Origin: Streptomyces purpureus
Lineage (GTDB): Bacteria; Actinomycetota; Actinomycetes; Streptomycetales; Streptomycetaceae
Assembly (NCBI RefSeq): GCF_014648195.1
Contig: NZ_BMQQ01000027.1
Coordinates: 34,084-78,728 of the forward strand
DNA length: 44,645 nucleotides
Reading direction: 5' to 3'
Below, in pieces: positions 1 through 9,373 of the stretch. Made by a program: the position numbers and the translations under genes. Numbering within the stretch: the first letter of the stretch is position 1; the number at the start of each line of letters is the position of its first letter. The notes below the pieces were generated by a model. It made no database searches. It saw only the letters and a list, made by a program, of their open reading frames with translations, and was not told the origin of the DNA.

Positions 1-32
1 GCGTGCGCCCTAGGCCTCTAGGCGAATCCTCC
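1..32 (-). tRNA. tRNA-Ser, 5' part only (runs off the left edge)
   Basis: The reverse complement of bases 1-32 reads as the 5' third of an actinobacterial tRNA-Ser: acceptor strand GGAGGAT, then TC, then a D-arm with GCCTAGAGGCC. The anticodon lies beyond the window, so the isoacceptor cannot be called. It diverges from the SRP RNA gene. Confidence 0.75.
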
Positions 33-132
33 GCCGCAAACAATACAAGACGTTGAGGAGTGCTCGCGAACCCGTTCCCCGGGGGTCTCCTCCGAGGGCC
101 CCAGGGGTGGTCGGAGGGCGGTTCGGATCGGG

Positions 133-138
133 TACTCT
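133..138 (+). promoter_or_regulatory. -10 box of the SRP RNA gene
   Basis: TACTCT lies 7 nt before the predicted SRP RNA 5' end at about 146. No convincing -35 hexamer was found at 17-18 nt, so this rests on the -10 box and its position. Confidence 0.45.
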
Positions 139-145
139 GGGCGGA

Positions 146-231
146 GCCCCTCACGTGGCGCTATCTGACTGAACTCCCCCAGGGCCGGAAGGCAGCAAGG
201 GTAGGTCGGCTCTGGCGGGTGCGTGGGGGGC
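146..231 (+). ncRNA. ffs: Signal recognition particle RNA (small 4.5S-type)
   Basis: The RNA component of the SRP, which binds Ffh and directs co-translational membrane targeting. The conserved domain IV tip is visible at about 181-203, with a GGAA tetraloop inside GGGCCGGAAGGCAGCAAGG. The ends pair: GCCCCTCACG at 146-155 with CGTGGGGGGC near 222-231. The length of about 86 nt fits the short bacterial form lacking the Alu domain. It sits immediately upstream of dnaX. The exact ends are estimated from the terminal pairing. Confidence 0.9.
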
Positions 232-271
232 GCTTGCGTTTCCGGGGGCGTCCCGGTTGTCGGTGGGCGCC

Positions 272-277
272 TATAAC
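272..277 (+). promoter_or_regulatory. -10 box of dnaX, consistent with a leaderless start
   Basis: TATAAC is 9 nt upstream of the GTG at 287, and there is no Shine-Dalgarno sequence between them. Transcription would start at or next to the start codon. Confidence 0.5.
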
Positions 278-286
278 CTCGTAAGC

Positions 287-2422
287 GTGTCGTCTCTCGC
301 GCTCTACCGCCGCTACCGCCCCGAGTCGTTCTCCGAGGTCATCGGGCAGGAGCATGTCACCGACCCGCTGCAGCAGGCGCTGCGGAACAACCGGGTCAAT
401 CACGCGTACCTGTTCAGCGGGCCCCGTGGCTGCGGCAAGACGACCAGTGCCCGGATCCTCGCCCGCTGTCTGAACTGCGAGCAGGGGCCCACCCCCACCC
501 CGTGCGGGGAGTGCCAGTCCTGCCGGGACCTCGCGCGCAACGGGCCGGGGTCGATCGACGTCATCGAGATCGACGCCGCCTCGCACGGTGGCGTGGACGA
601 CGCCCGTGACCTGCGGGAGAAGGCGTTCTTCGGGCCCGCCTCCAGCCGGTACAAGATCTACATCATCGACGAGGCCCACATGGTCACCTCGGCGGGCTTC
701 AACGCCCTGCTGAAGGTGGTCGAGGAGCCGCCGGAGCACCTCAAGTTCATCTTCGCCACCACCGAGCCCGAGAAGGTCATCGGGACGATCCGGTCGCGTA
801 CGCACCACTATCCGTTCCGGCTCGTCCCGCCCGGCACGCTCCGGGAGTATCTGGCCGAGGTCTGCGGCCGCGAGGGCATCCCCGTCGAGGACGGGGTCCT
901 GCCGCTGGTCGTGCGCGCCGGTGCCGGGTCCGTGCGTGACTCGATGTCGGTGATGGACCAGCTGCTCGCCGGGGCCGCCTCGGACGGTGTGACATACGCC
1001 ATGGCGACGGCGCTGCTCGGGTACACCGACGGGTCGCTGCTCGACTCGGTCGTGGACGCGTTCGCGGCCGGTGACGGCGCCGCGGCGTTCGAGGTCGTGG
1101 ACCGGGTCGTCGAGGGGGGCAACGACCCCCGGCGGTTCGTGGCCGACCTGCTGGAGCGCCTGCGGGACCTGGTGATCCTCGCCGCCGTGCCGGACGCGGC
1201 GGAGAAGGGGCTCATCGACGCCCCCGTCGATGTGATCGAGCGGATGCAGGCCCAGGCGTCCGTCTTCGGGGCGGCCGAGCTCAGCCGCGCCGCCGACCTG
1301 GTCAACACCGGGCTGACGGAGATGCGCGGCGCGACCTCGCCCCGGCTGCAGCTGGAGCTGATCTGCGCCCGCGTGCTGCTGCCGGCCGCGTTCGACGACG
1401 AGCGGTCCGTGCAGGCCCGGCTCGACCGGCTGGAGCGGGGCGCCGGTGCCGGTGTGGCCGCCGCCTTCCAGCCCTCCGGTCCCGGGCCCGCCATGGGGTA
1501 CGTGCCCGGCCCCGAGGCCCACGTCCAGGCCCCGCCGGTCCAGGCTCCGCCCGTGCAGGCCCAGCCTGTCCAGGCCGCGCCCGCCCCGGCGCCCGTACAG
1601 CCCCAGGCCCCGGCACCCGCCGTACCGCAGCCCGCCCCCGCCGCGCAGGAACCCGCCCAGCCCGCCGCCCCTGCCCCCGGGGCCTGGCCCGGGACCGCCA
1701 CCCCGGGGGCCTGGCCCGGCGCGCGGACCCCCGGGCAGGGGGCACCGCAGCCCGCCGCCGCCCCGCGGCAGCAGCCCCCGGCCGCCCCGGCCCCCGCCCA
1801 GCAGCCGGCCGCCGCGACCGGCCAGGGCATGGCCCAGGGCGCCGCCCAGGTGCGGAACATGTGGCCGCAGATCCTGGAGGCGGTCAAGAACCGGCGCCGC
1901 TTCACCTGGATCCTGCTCAGCCAGAACGCGCAGGTGGCGGGGTTCGACGGGACCACGCTCCAGCTCGGCTTCCTCAACGCCGGCGCCCGCGACAACTTCG
2001 CGAGCAGCGGCAGCGAGGAGGTCCTCAAGCAGGCGCTGGCCGAGCAGTTCAACGTGAACTGGAAGATCGAGGCGATCATCGACCCGTCGGGCGGCTCCGC
2101 GCCCCCGCCGGCCACCCCCGGATACGGCTCCCGGCCCCCGGCCGCCCCCGCCGCCCCGGCTCCCGGCCCGCAGCAGCCCGTACAACCCCCCGCGCCCGCG
2201 CCGCAGCAGCCCGCGCAGCAGCCGTCCCGGCCGGCCGCCCCGCCCCAGGGGCAGCCGTCCCAGCAGCCGCCCGCCCAGCACCACGTGCCGCCGCCGGTCG
2301 CGCCGGAGGACGACACTCCGGAGGAGGACGACCCGGACCTCGTCGACTCCGCCCTCTCCGGTCACGACCTGATCGTGCGCGAGCTCGGGGCCACGGTGGT
2401 GGAGGAATACACAAACGAGTAG
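287..2422 (+). CDS. dnaX: DNA polymerase III subunit gamma/tau
   Basis: Clamp-loader ATPase of the replicative polymerase, 711 aa. The N-terminal AAA+ module is typical: RRYRPESF start, Walker A GPRGCGKT at residues 45-52, zinc-binding cysteines C64, C73, C76 and C79 (C-x8-C-x2-C-x2-C), and Walker B with IIDEAHM. After about residue 375 there is a long Pro/Ala/Gln-rich linker, a short folded block (RNMWPQILEAVKNRRRFTW), and a second Pro-rich stretch before an acidic C-terminus. I chose GTG 287 because it begins the conserved SSLALYRRYRP segment and follows a -10 box; an in-frame TTG at 257 would add ten unconserved residues. No tau/gamma slippery site was recognised. It is preceded by the SRP RNA gene. 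Confidence 0.95.
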   Translation: MSSLALYRRYRPESFSEVIGQEHVTDPLQQALRNNRVNHAYLFSGPRGCGKTTSARILARCLNCEQGPTPTPCGECQSCRDLARNGPGSIDVIEIDAASHGGVDDARDLREKAFFGPASSRYKIYIIDEAHMVTSAGFNALLKVVEEPPEHLKFIFATTEPEKVIGTIRSRTHHYPFRLVPPGTLREYLAEVCGREGIPVEDGVLPLVVRAGAGSVRDSMSVMDQLLAGAASDGVTYAMATALLGYTDGSLLDSVVDAFAAGDGAAAFEVVDRVVEGGNDPRRFVADLLERLRDLVILAAVPDAAEKGLIDAPVDVIERMQAQASVFGAAELSRAADLVNTGLTEMRGATSPRLQLELICARVLLPAAFDDERSVQARLDRLERGAGAGVAAAFQPSGPGPAMGYVPGPEAHVQAPPVQAPPVQAQPVQAAPAPAPVQPQAPAPAVPQPAPAAQEPAQPAAPAPGAWPGTATPGAWPGARTPGQGAPQPAAAPRQQPPAAPAPAQQPAAATGQGMAQGAAQVRNMWPQILEAVKNRRRFTWILLSQNAQVAGFDGTTLQLGFLNAGARDNFASSGSEEVLKQALAEQFNVNWKIEAIIDPSGGSAPPPATPGYGSRPPAAPAAPAPGPQQPVQPPAPAPQQPAQQPSRPAAPPQGQPSQQPPAQHHVPPPVAPEDDTPEEDDPDLVDSALSGHDLIVRELGATVVEEYTNE

Positions 2423-2469
2423 GCCCGTCCGTTCGGTGGCCCGCACAAAGATAACGGTCCCGCGCGGGC

Positions 2470-2475
2470 TACCCT
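2470..2475 (+). promoter_or_regulatory. -10 box of purD, consistent with a leaderless start
   Basis: TACCCT is 7 nt upstream of the GTG at 2483, which lacks a Shine-Dalgarno sequence. The dnaX stop is only 60 nt upstream, so this promoter lies in a very short gap. Confidence 0.5.
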
Positions 2476-2482
2476 GGCTGGC

Positions 2483-3733
<1,251 letters not shown>

Positions 3734-3759
3734 TCCCCGTCGGGACGGAGCCCCCGGGA

Positions 3760-3810
3760 GGCGCGCGGGGAGCGCGTGGAGCGATCCGCCGGGCGCGCGG
3801 CGCGCTCACG
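3760..3810 (+). repeat. 51-bp repeat, copy 1 (inverted relative to 20922-20972)
   Basis: Bases 3760-3810 are a perfect reverse complement of 20922-20972, with identity stopping abruptly on both sides. The unit carries a short internal stem (GAGCGCG 3770-3776 with CGCGCTC 3801-3807). This copy lies 27 nt downstream of the purD stop. At this length and sequence complexity chance identity is very unlikely. Confidence 0.9.
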
Positions 3811-4061
3811 CCCGCCGCCCGGATCAGCCGGGGGCTGACGCAGCCGAGCCCGGGGGTCCGCAGGCCTGGCGGCCCCGGCTCGCACGCGGCCCCTGGTCCG
3901 CGACCCGGGCTACCTGCCCTCGGCCTCGGTCCCGCGCACTGCCCTCGGCCCCCGCCCCCGAGCAGCCCTGATGTCCCAGGAGCCGCAGGGGGCACAGAGT
4001 TCGCACGGCGTCACCACCTTTACCCAGAGCCATTCCATCGAGTGACGGCTCGGCCATCCGG

Positions 4062-4090
4062 ATGACGGCCGCCGACGCCCCAACTAGGGT
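4062..4090 (+). promoter_or_regulatory. Candidate promoter of the M48-like gene
   Basis: ATGACG (4062-4067) and TAGGGT (4085-4090) are separated by 17 nt. This would give a leader of about 120 nt before the GTG at 4217. Confidence 0.35.
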
Positions 4091-4130
4091 GCGGCGCAGG
4101 CATTCCGGCACTTGGCCCACCGGCATTGCG

Positions 4131-4207
4131 ATGTCAGTGGCGGGTGCCACAGTGGGGGAGTGAGCAATCCCGCCGCAGGCTGTCCGCCGCAGGGCAAGAG
4201 GGGGTGA
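4131..4207 (+). other. Two tiny overlapping ORFs in the leader of the M48-like gene
   Basis: ATG 4131 opens a 10-codon ORF (MSVAGATVGE) ending in TGA 4161-4163. Its stop overlaps a GTG at 4160 that opens a 15-codon ORF (VSNPAAGCPPQGKRG), which ends at 4207, ten bases before the main start. A GGGGGAG stretch precedes the second GTG. They may be upstream ORFs or chance. Confidence 0.25.
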
Positions 4208-4216
4208 CGTCAGGCC

Positions 4217-5902
4217 GTGTCCGGTTCAGGTTCGGACCCCGGTATGGGGGAGGAGCTGGGCGCGCGTGCCGCGCGCGCCCGGGCTCTGGCCGTGCTGCGC
4301 GTCCGCAGCAGGGCGACCGCCGTCGCGTTGCTGCCCGCCGCCGTCGCCGTCGTGCTCCTGGTCGGCGGTCTCACGGGGCGTTTCGGCGGCGAGGGCTGGG
4401 ACACCGTCCGCTGGGTGGTGACCGTGCTGGCCGTCGTGGTGCTGCTGGCCGCCGCGGCCGTCGCCGCGGTGATCGCCCGGTCCCGGCCGGCCGTCACTCC
4501 GACGGTAGAGATCACCGAGAGGTCGGCCCCGGATCTGTACCGGATGGTGCGGGACCTGGCGGACCGGCTCGACGTGCCCGCGCCCTCCGCGATAGCCCTG
4601 ACGCCCGACTGCGACAGCTGGCTCGAGGACCGTACGCACCCGGCGACCCGCTCCGGCCCGGCGCCGGGCGGCGGCGCCGAGGCTCCCGTGCTGGTCATCG
4701 GCTCGCCCTTCCTGTGGTGGATGAGGGTCGGCGAGCTACGGGCGGTGCTGGCGCCGGTCGTCGCCGGTACGGGTCCGTCCGCGCACCCCGACATAGCCGC
4801 GGCCCGCCGTTTCGTACGGGGGCTCGACGCCGCGGTCGCCGTGCCCGACCGACCGGACCTCGATCCCGTACGGCGGCTGGGCGCCCGGTTCACCGGCTGG
4901 GTCGCCGCGATCCTGCTGCGGGGCTGCCGCGGGCACGCCGCCGAGATGGAGCGGGGGGTCGCCGTCGCCGGGTCCGAGCGTGCACAGGCTGTGGACTACG
5001 GCCTGCGGATCGTCGCCCAGGAGCAGGTCGGCCTCGCCTACGCGGGCTGGGACCGGCTGCTGACCCGGGTCGCGCTGCCCGCCTGGCGGATGGGCCGCTG
5101 GCCCTCGCGGCTGGACGCGGGCGTGGTCTCCGCGCTGACCGAGCTGTCGCGGCGGGACCGGCTGGCCGAGGGCTTCACGTCCCGGCTGGGTGAGCGGCCC
5201 GCCTGCGATCTGCTCGAAGAGCCCGGCGCGGTCGACGAGGCCACGTCCCTGCTCGCGGCCCGCCTCTTCCACGGCGGCCCGGCCGAGGCGGGCCCCGACT
5301 GGTCGCCGGTCGACTGGCAGCGCTATCCGGAAGAGGTCGTGGACCGTAAGTGGCGTACGGACGCCGCCCGGCTCCACCGGGTCCTCGACCGGCTCGGTGA
5401 GACCCCCGCCGCCGGCCCGGTCCGCGCGGCCGGCGGCCCCACGCTCGCCCGGGTGGTGGACCACTTGGCGGCCGCGCACGGCGGCGAGGCCGGGGAGGCC
5501 CTCGCCGCCCGGATCAGCGCCGAGGTGGCCCGCGAGGAGTCCACGCGGCCGCCGGTGGAGCGCCAGGGGCACGGCCCGGCCATGGTCCAGGGCGACCCGG
5601 ACGGCCCGTACATCTTCGGTACCGACCCGCTGCCGCTGTTCCCCCTCCAGCCGCCCCGCAGCGGCCGTGAGCTGCTTGCCGACCACGTGACCGCGATGGT
5701 GTGCTGCGCGGCCGTCGACACCGCGGGCGCCGCGCCCGGTCTGGACTGGCTCGACGGGCCCGCCCTGCTGGTCGGCGGAGCGCGGCGGACGGATCTGACC
5801 GGCCGTGTGCTGACCCTGATCGAGGACGCCGACCCGGAGCCGCTGCGCAGCTGGCTCTCGGAGATCGGCGTCCGTGCCGAGAAGCCCGTCCGGCTCGTCT
5901 GA
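4217..5902 (+). CDS. Membrane protein resembling M48 peptidase, zinc site lost
   Basis: 561 aa with two hydrophobic segments at about residues 33-52 and 65-87. The cytosolic part begins with a block arranged as in M48 (Ste24/HtpX-like) peptidases: PDLYRMVRDLADRLDVPAPSAIAL, then VLVIGSPFLWWMRVGELRAVLAPVVAG. In active members the last part reads LRAVLAHELGH; here the HExxH position is P180-V-V-A-G184, so both histidines and the catalytic glutamate are missing. The later glutamate/aspartate motif is also degraded (HAAEMERGVAVAGSE). The remaining 300 residues match nothing I know. Start: GTG 4217, with GAGGGGG about 12 nt upstream. It is probably a non-catalytic scaffold or regulator; this is inference. 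An intact frame and normal codon use argue against a decaying gene. Confidence 0.8.
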   Translation: MSGSGSDPGMGEELGARAARARALAVLRVRSRATAVALLPAAVAVVLLVGGLTGRFGGEGWDTVRWVVTVLAVVVLLAAAAVAAVIARSRPAVTPTVEITERSAPDLYRMVRDLADRLDVPAPSAIALTPDCDSWLEDRTHPATRSGPAPGGGAEAPVLVIGSPFLWWMRVGELRAVLAPVVAGTGPSAHPDIAAARRFVRGLDAAVAVPDRPDLDPVRRLGARFTGWVAAILLRGCRGHAAEMERGVAVAGSERAQAVDYGLRIVAQEQVGLAYAGWDRLLTRVALPAWRMGRWPSRLDAGVVSALTELSRRDRLAEGFTSRLGERPACDLLEEPGAVDEATSLLAARLFHGGPAEAGPDWSPVDWQRYPEEVVDRKWRTDAARLHRVLDRLGETPAAGPVRAAGGPTLARVVDHLAAAHGGEAGEALAARISAEVAREESTRPPVERQGHGPAMVQGDPDGPYIFGTDPLPLFPLQPPRSGRELLADHVTAMVCCAAVDTAGAAPGLDWLDGPALLVGGARRTDLTGRVLTLIEDADPEPLRSWLSEIGVRAEKPVRLV

Positions 5903-6088
5903 CGACCGGCAGGGACAGGCACCACAGCCGTCCCCGCGCGCCCACCCGCCAAATGGAATCAAAAGTTCCGTTCTCGTCAATTAACGACGAACGGTGACGG
6001 AGTGCGTGCGTTATGTGATGTGCTGGGGAGCGCTACGGAAAGTGCGAGGACCCGCCAGAACCACGGGGGAGTCGAGGGAGGGGCGCCA

Positions 6089-7549
6089 ATGGGGGCGGAG
6101 CAGATCCGGCGATGGGAGTCAGGGGCCCTGGCCCACGCCGTCACGGACCCCTTCGGTCAGGGCCCGCTGCCCTGGCTGCGCGGCAGCGAGCAGTACTTCG
6201 ACGACACCGGGCAGGTCGTGCCCTGGTACGCCGACCAGAAGCTCGCCCGCGGCGGCAGCGGCGGCCCGCGCGCCGCCGACGACGTCCGCCGGCAGATCAA
6301 AGGGTTCGTCTCGGACGGCGCGGTCGCCCCCGGCGAGTCGATCGACTTCCACATCACCGTGGACCCGCCGCAGCAGTTCTCCGTCGACATCTACCGGATC
6401 GGGCACTACGGCGGCGACGGCGCCTGCAAGATCATCACGAGTCCGCGGCTCTCCGGCATCGTCCAGCCGCCGCCGCTCACCGCCGACCGCACGGTCTCCT
6501 GCCACCACTGGTGGCTCTCCTGGCGGCTGCAGATCCCGTCGTACTGGTCGATCGGCGCGTACGTCGCCGTCCTCACCACCGTGGACGGCTACCGCTCCCA
6601 CATCCCCTTCACCGTCCGCGACGAGCACCCCGCCGATCTGCTGCTCCTCCTGCCCGACATCACCTGGCAGGCGTACAACCTCTACCCGGAGGACGGCCGG
6701 ACCGGCGCGAGCCTCTACCACGCCTGGGACGAGGAGGGCCGGCTCCTCGGTGAGCGGGACGCGGCCACCACGGTCTCCTTCGACCGCCCGTACGCGGGCG
6801 CGGGGCTCCCGCTCCATGTCGGGCACGCCTACGACTTCATCCGCTGGGCCGAGCGGTACGGATACGACCTCGCCTACGCCGACGCCCGCGATCTGCACGC
6901 GGGCCGGATCGATCCGACCCGCTACCGCGGCCTGGTCTTCCCCGGCCATGACGAGTACTGGTCGGTTCCGATGCGCCGGACCGTCGAGGCCGCCCGGGAC
7001 AACGGCACGTCCCTGGTCTTCCTCTCCGCCAACACCCTGTACTGGCAGGTCGAGCTGGGGCCGTCCCCCTCGGGCGTCCCCGACCGCCTGCTGACCTGCC
7101 GAAAACGCCGCGGCCCCGGCCGTCCCGCGCTGTGGCGCGAGGTCGACCGGGCCGAGCAGCAGCTGCTCGGGATCCAGTACGCGGGCCGGGTCCCCGAGCC
7201 GCACCCCATGGTCGTACGGAACGCTCAGCACTGGCTCTGGGAGGCCACCGGCGCCGGGGAGGGCGACGAGATCGCCGGCCTGGTCGCGGGCGAGGCGGAC
7301 CGGTACTTCCCGCGCACCGCGCTCCCCGAGCACCAGGGCCGCATCCTGCTGGCCCACTCGCCCTACCGCGACGGCGAGGGCGCTGTGCGCCACCAGGAGA
7401 CGTCCGTCTACCGGGCCCCGTCCGGGGCGCTGGTCTTCGCCTCCGGCACGTTCGCCTGGTCCCCGGCCCTGGACCGCCCGGGCCATGTCGACACCCGGAT
7501 CCAGCGCGCCACGGCCAACCTCCTCGACCGCATCTGCAAGCGCGACTGA
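6089..7549 (+). CDS. N,N-dimethylformamidase beta-subunit-like protein
   Basis: 486 aa, soluble, with no signal peptide. The body matches the C-terminal region of the dimethylformamidase large subunit family: an early Ig-like part (SIDFHITVDPPQQFSVDIYRIGHYGG), then LLLLLPDITWQAYN, and the conserved VFPGHDEYWS block, followed by SANTLYWQVE. The true enzyme hydrolyses dimethylformamide at a mononuclear iron site. Streptomyces homologues are widespread and their substrate is unknown, so the activity is not asserted. ATG 6089 is preferred over the upstream in-frame GTG 6002 because GAGGGAGG lies about 8 nt before it and the extra 29 residues look non-coding. No operon partner: purC follows after 155 nt. 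Confidence 0.85.
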   Translation: MGAEQIRRWESGALAHAVTDPFGQGPLPWLRGSEQYFDDTGQVVPWYADQKLARGGSGGPRAADDVRRQIKGFVSDGAVAPGESIDFHITVDPPQQFSVDIYRIGHYGGDGACKIITSPRLSGIVQPPPLTADRTVSCHHWWLSWRLQIPSYWSIGAYVAVLTTVDGYRSHIPFTVRDEHPADLLLLLPDITWQAYNLYPEDGRTGASLYHAWDEEGRLLGERDAATTVSFDRPYAGAGLPLHVGHAYDFIRWAERYGYDLAYADARDLHAGRIDPTRYRGLVFPGHDEYWSVPMRRTVEAARDNGTSLVFLSANTLYWQVELGPSPSGVPDRLLTCRKRRGPGRPALWREVDRAEQQLLGIQYAGRVPEPHPMVVRNAQHWLWEATGAGEGDEIAGLVAGEADRYFPRTALPEHQGRILLAHSPYRDGEGAVRHQETSVYRAPSGALVFASGTFAWSPALDRPGHVDTRIQRATANLLDRICKRD

Positions 7550-7704
7550 AGGCCCCCCCGGGACAGCGCCCGCGGGATAGCCCCGGAACAGCCCCGGACA
7601 CCTCACGCGTCCCTCTCGGGACACCCCTGGCCCCCGGTCCGGCCGGCTCGGCCCGCGTGCGAGAGAATCGGAGACGTTCCTGGATCAACCTACGCGGAGG
7701 AACC

Positions 7705-8616
7705 GTGTCCGGATTCGTAGAAAAGCCCGAGCCGCTTCAGGTCCCGGGCCTGACCCACCTCCACACGGGCAAGGTGCGTGACCTCTATCGGAACGAGGCC
7801 GGCGACCTCGTGATGGTCGCCAGCGACCGGATCTCCGCGTACGACTGGGTGCTGCCGACCGAGATCCCCGACAAGGGCCGGGTCCTCACCCAGCTGTCGC
7901 TGTGGTGGTTCGACCAGCTCGCCGATCTCGTGCCCAACCACGTGCTCTCCACCGAGCTGCCGCCCGGTGCCCCCGCCGACTGGGAGGGCCGCACCCTCAT
8001 CTGCAAGTCGCTGCGGATGGTCCCGGTCGAGTGCGTCGCCCGCGGCTACCTCACCGGCTCCGGCCTCGTCGAGTACCAGCAGACCCGCACGGTCTGCGGG
8101 CTCGCCCTCCCCGAGGGGCTCACCGACGGCTCCGAGCTCCCCGCGCCGATCTTCACCCCGGCCACCAAGGCCGCCGTCGGCGACCACGACGAGAACGTTC
8201 CGTACGAGGAGGTGGCCCGCCAGGTCGGCGCGGAGACCGCCGCCCACCTGCGCCAGAGCACCCTCGCCGTCTACAGCCGGGCCCGGGACATCGCCCGTGA
8301 CCGCGGCATCATCCTCGCCGACACCAAGTTCGAGTTCGGCTTCGAGGCGACCGAGTCCGGTGAGCGGCTGATCATCGCGGACGAGGTGCTGACCCCGGAC
8401 TCCTCCCGCTTCTGGCCGGCCGCCACCTGGGAGCCGGGCCACGCCCAGCCGTCGTACGACAAGCAGTTCGTCCGGGACTGGCTGACCTCGCCGGCGTCCG
8501 GCTGGGACCGCAAGAGCGAGCAGCCGCCGCCAGCCCTCCCGCAGGACGTGGTGGACGCCACCCGCGGCAAGTACCTGGAGGCGTACGAGCTGCTCACCGG
8601 CAGCCGCTGGCACTAG
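7705..8616 (+). CDS. purC: Phosphoribosylaminoimidazole-succinocarboxamide synthase
   Basis: SAICAR synthetase, 303 aa, which adds aspartate to CAIR with ATP. Visible family motifs: HTGKVRDLYRNEAGDLVMVASDRISAYD near the N-terminus, VECVARGYLTGSG, ADTKFEFGF and DEVLTPDSSRFWP, with SYDKQFVRDWL late in the protein. Start GTG 7705 has GGAGGA 5 nt upstream and begins just before the conserved region. The gene stands alone, closed by the strong hairpin at 8623-8657, which also serves the converging tRNA-Gly gene. Confidence 0.97.
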   Translation: MSGFVEKPEPLQVPGLTHLHTGKVRDLYRNEAGDLVMVASDRISAYDWVLPTEIPDKGRVLTQLSLWWFDQLADLVPNHVLSTELPPGAPADWEGRTLICKSLRMVPVECVARGYLTGSGLVEYQQTRTVCGLALPEGLTDGSELPAPIFTPATKAAVGDHDENVPYEEVARQVGAETAAHLRQSTLAVYSRARDIARDRGIILADTKFEFGFEATESGERLIIADEVLTPDSSRFWPAATWEPGHAQPSYDKQFVRDWLTSPASGWDRKSEQPPPALPQDVVDATRGKYLEAYELLTGSRWH

Positions 8617-8622
8617 GACACG

Positions 8623-8657
8623 AAGAAGCCCCCGGTCGGATCGACCGGGGGCTTCTT
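8623..8657. terminator. Bidirectional terminator between purC and tRNA-Gly
   Basis: Perfect 16-bp arms (8623-8638 and 8642-8657) with a 3-nt loop. The arms start AAGAAG and end CTTCTT, so each strand ends in a short T-rich tail. It lies 6 nt after the purC stop. Confidence 0.85.
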
Positions 8658-8663
8658 GCATGG

Positions 8664-8736
8664 AGCGGACGACGAGATTCGAACTCGCGACCCTCACCTT
8701 GGCAAGGTGATGCTCTACCAACTGAGCCACGTCCGC
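8664..8736 (-). tRNA. tRNA-Gly (anticodon GCC), copy 1
   Basis: A 73-nt cloverleaf on the minus strand: acceptor GCGGACG/CGTCCGC, anticodon loop TTGCCAA, T-loop GTTCGAATC, discriminator T, no encoded CCA. It is identical to the copy at 12625-12697. A TATAGT -10 box (plus-strand 8758-8763) sits just upstream and overlaps the stop codon of the response-regulator gene. Confidence 0.97.
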
Positions 8737-8758
8737 ATGCGCCGTAGCGCGGAGACCA

Positions 8759-9373
8759 CTATACCCAACCTCGCTCGCGGGCGAGACGCACTGCCGTGTG
8801 CCGGTTCTCCGCACCGAGCTTCGCGGCCGCCGCGGAGAGGTAGTTCCGGACCGTTCCCTGGGAGAGCGAGGCCCGTTCGGCGATCTCCGCGATGGGGGCG
8901 CCGTCGGCCGCGAACTCCAGCACCTCGGCCTCCCGGGCGGTCAGCGGGGAGTCCCCGGCGGAGATCGCGTCGGCCGCCAACTCCGGGTCCACGTAACGGT
9001 TGCCGGCGTGCACGGCCCGGATGATCTCGGCGAGCCGCTGGGCGCTGACCGTCTTCGGCACGAAGCCCCGCACCCCTGCCGACAGGGCCCGCTTGAGGTG
9101 TCCGGGGCGGCCGTGACTCGTCACGATCATGGTCCGGCAGGAGGGCAGTTCGTCCCGCAGGGATGTGGCGACCTTCACACCGTCGGGGCCGCCGGGCATC
9201 TGCAGATCGAGGACGGCGACGTCCGGCCGGTGGGCGCGGGCCATCGCGAGCGCCTCCGCGCCCGAGGCCGCCTCGGCGACCACGACGAGATCGTCCTCCA
9301 GGGCGAGGAGCGCGGCGAGCGCGCCCCGGATCAGATGCTCGTCGTCGGCGAGCAGGACACGTACGGCCGTCAC
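8759..9373 (-). CDS. LuxR/NarL-family response regulator
   Basis: 204 aa. Receiver domain at 1-120 with acidic pocket D10-D11, phosphoacceptor D56 (AVLDLQMPGG), T/S near residue 84 (VTSHGR) and K105 region (FVPKT). The C-terminal LuxR-type helix-turn-helix is at about 140-200 (LTAREAEVLEF, IAERASLSQGTVRNYLS, KLGAENRHTAVRLARERGW). GTG 9373 overlaps the kinase stop by 4 nt (GTGA), so the two are translationally coupled. It is the last gene of the ATPase-permease-kinase-regulator operon and probably binds the inverted repeats upstream of the operon. The closest described family is DesK/DesR-type; the signal is unknown. Confidence 0.93.
   Translation of the reverse strand: MTAVRVLLADDEHLIRGALAALLALEDDLVVVAEAASGAEALAMARAHRPDVAVLDLQMPGGPDGVKVATSLRDELPSCRTMIVTSHGRPGHLKRALSAGVRGFVPKTVSAQRLAEIIRAVHAGNRYVDPELAADAISAGDSPLTAREAEVLEFAADGAPIAEIAERASLSQGTVRNYLSAAAAKLGAENRHTAVRLARERGWV

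Larger units (their letters stand above)
3734..4216 (+). other. Intergenic region purD to M48-like gene
   Basis: This 483-nt GC-rich stretch holds no convincing ordinary gene. It contains one copy of a 51-bp inverted repeat (3760-3810), a promoter candidate (4062-4090) and two tiny overlapping ORFs just before the next gene (4131-4207). The minus-strand reading frames here show no recognisable motif. Confidence 0.6.
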
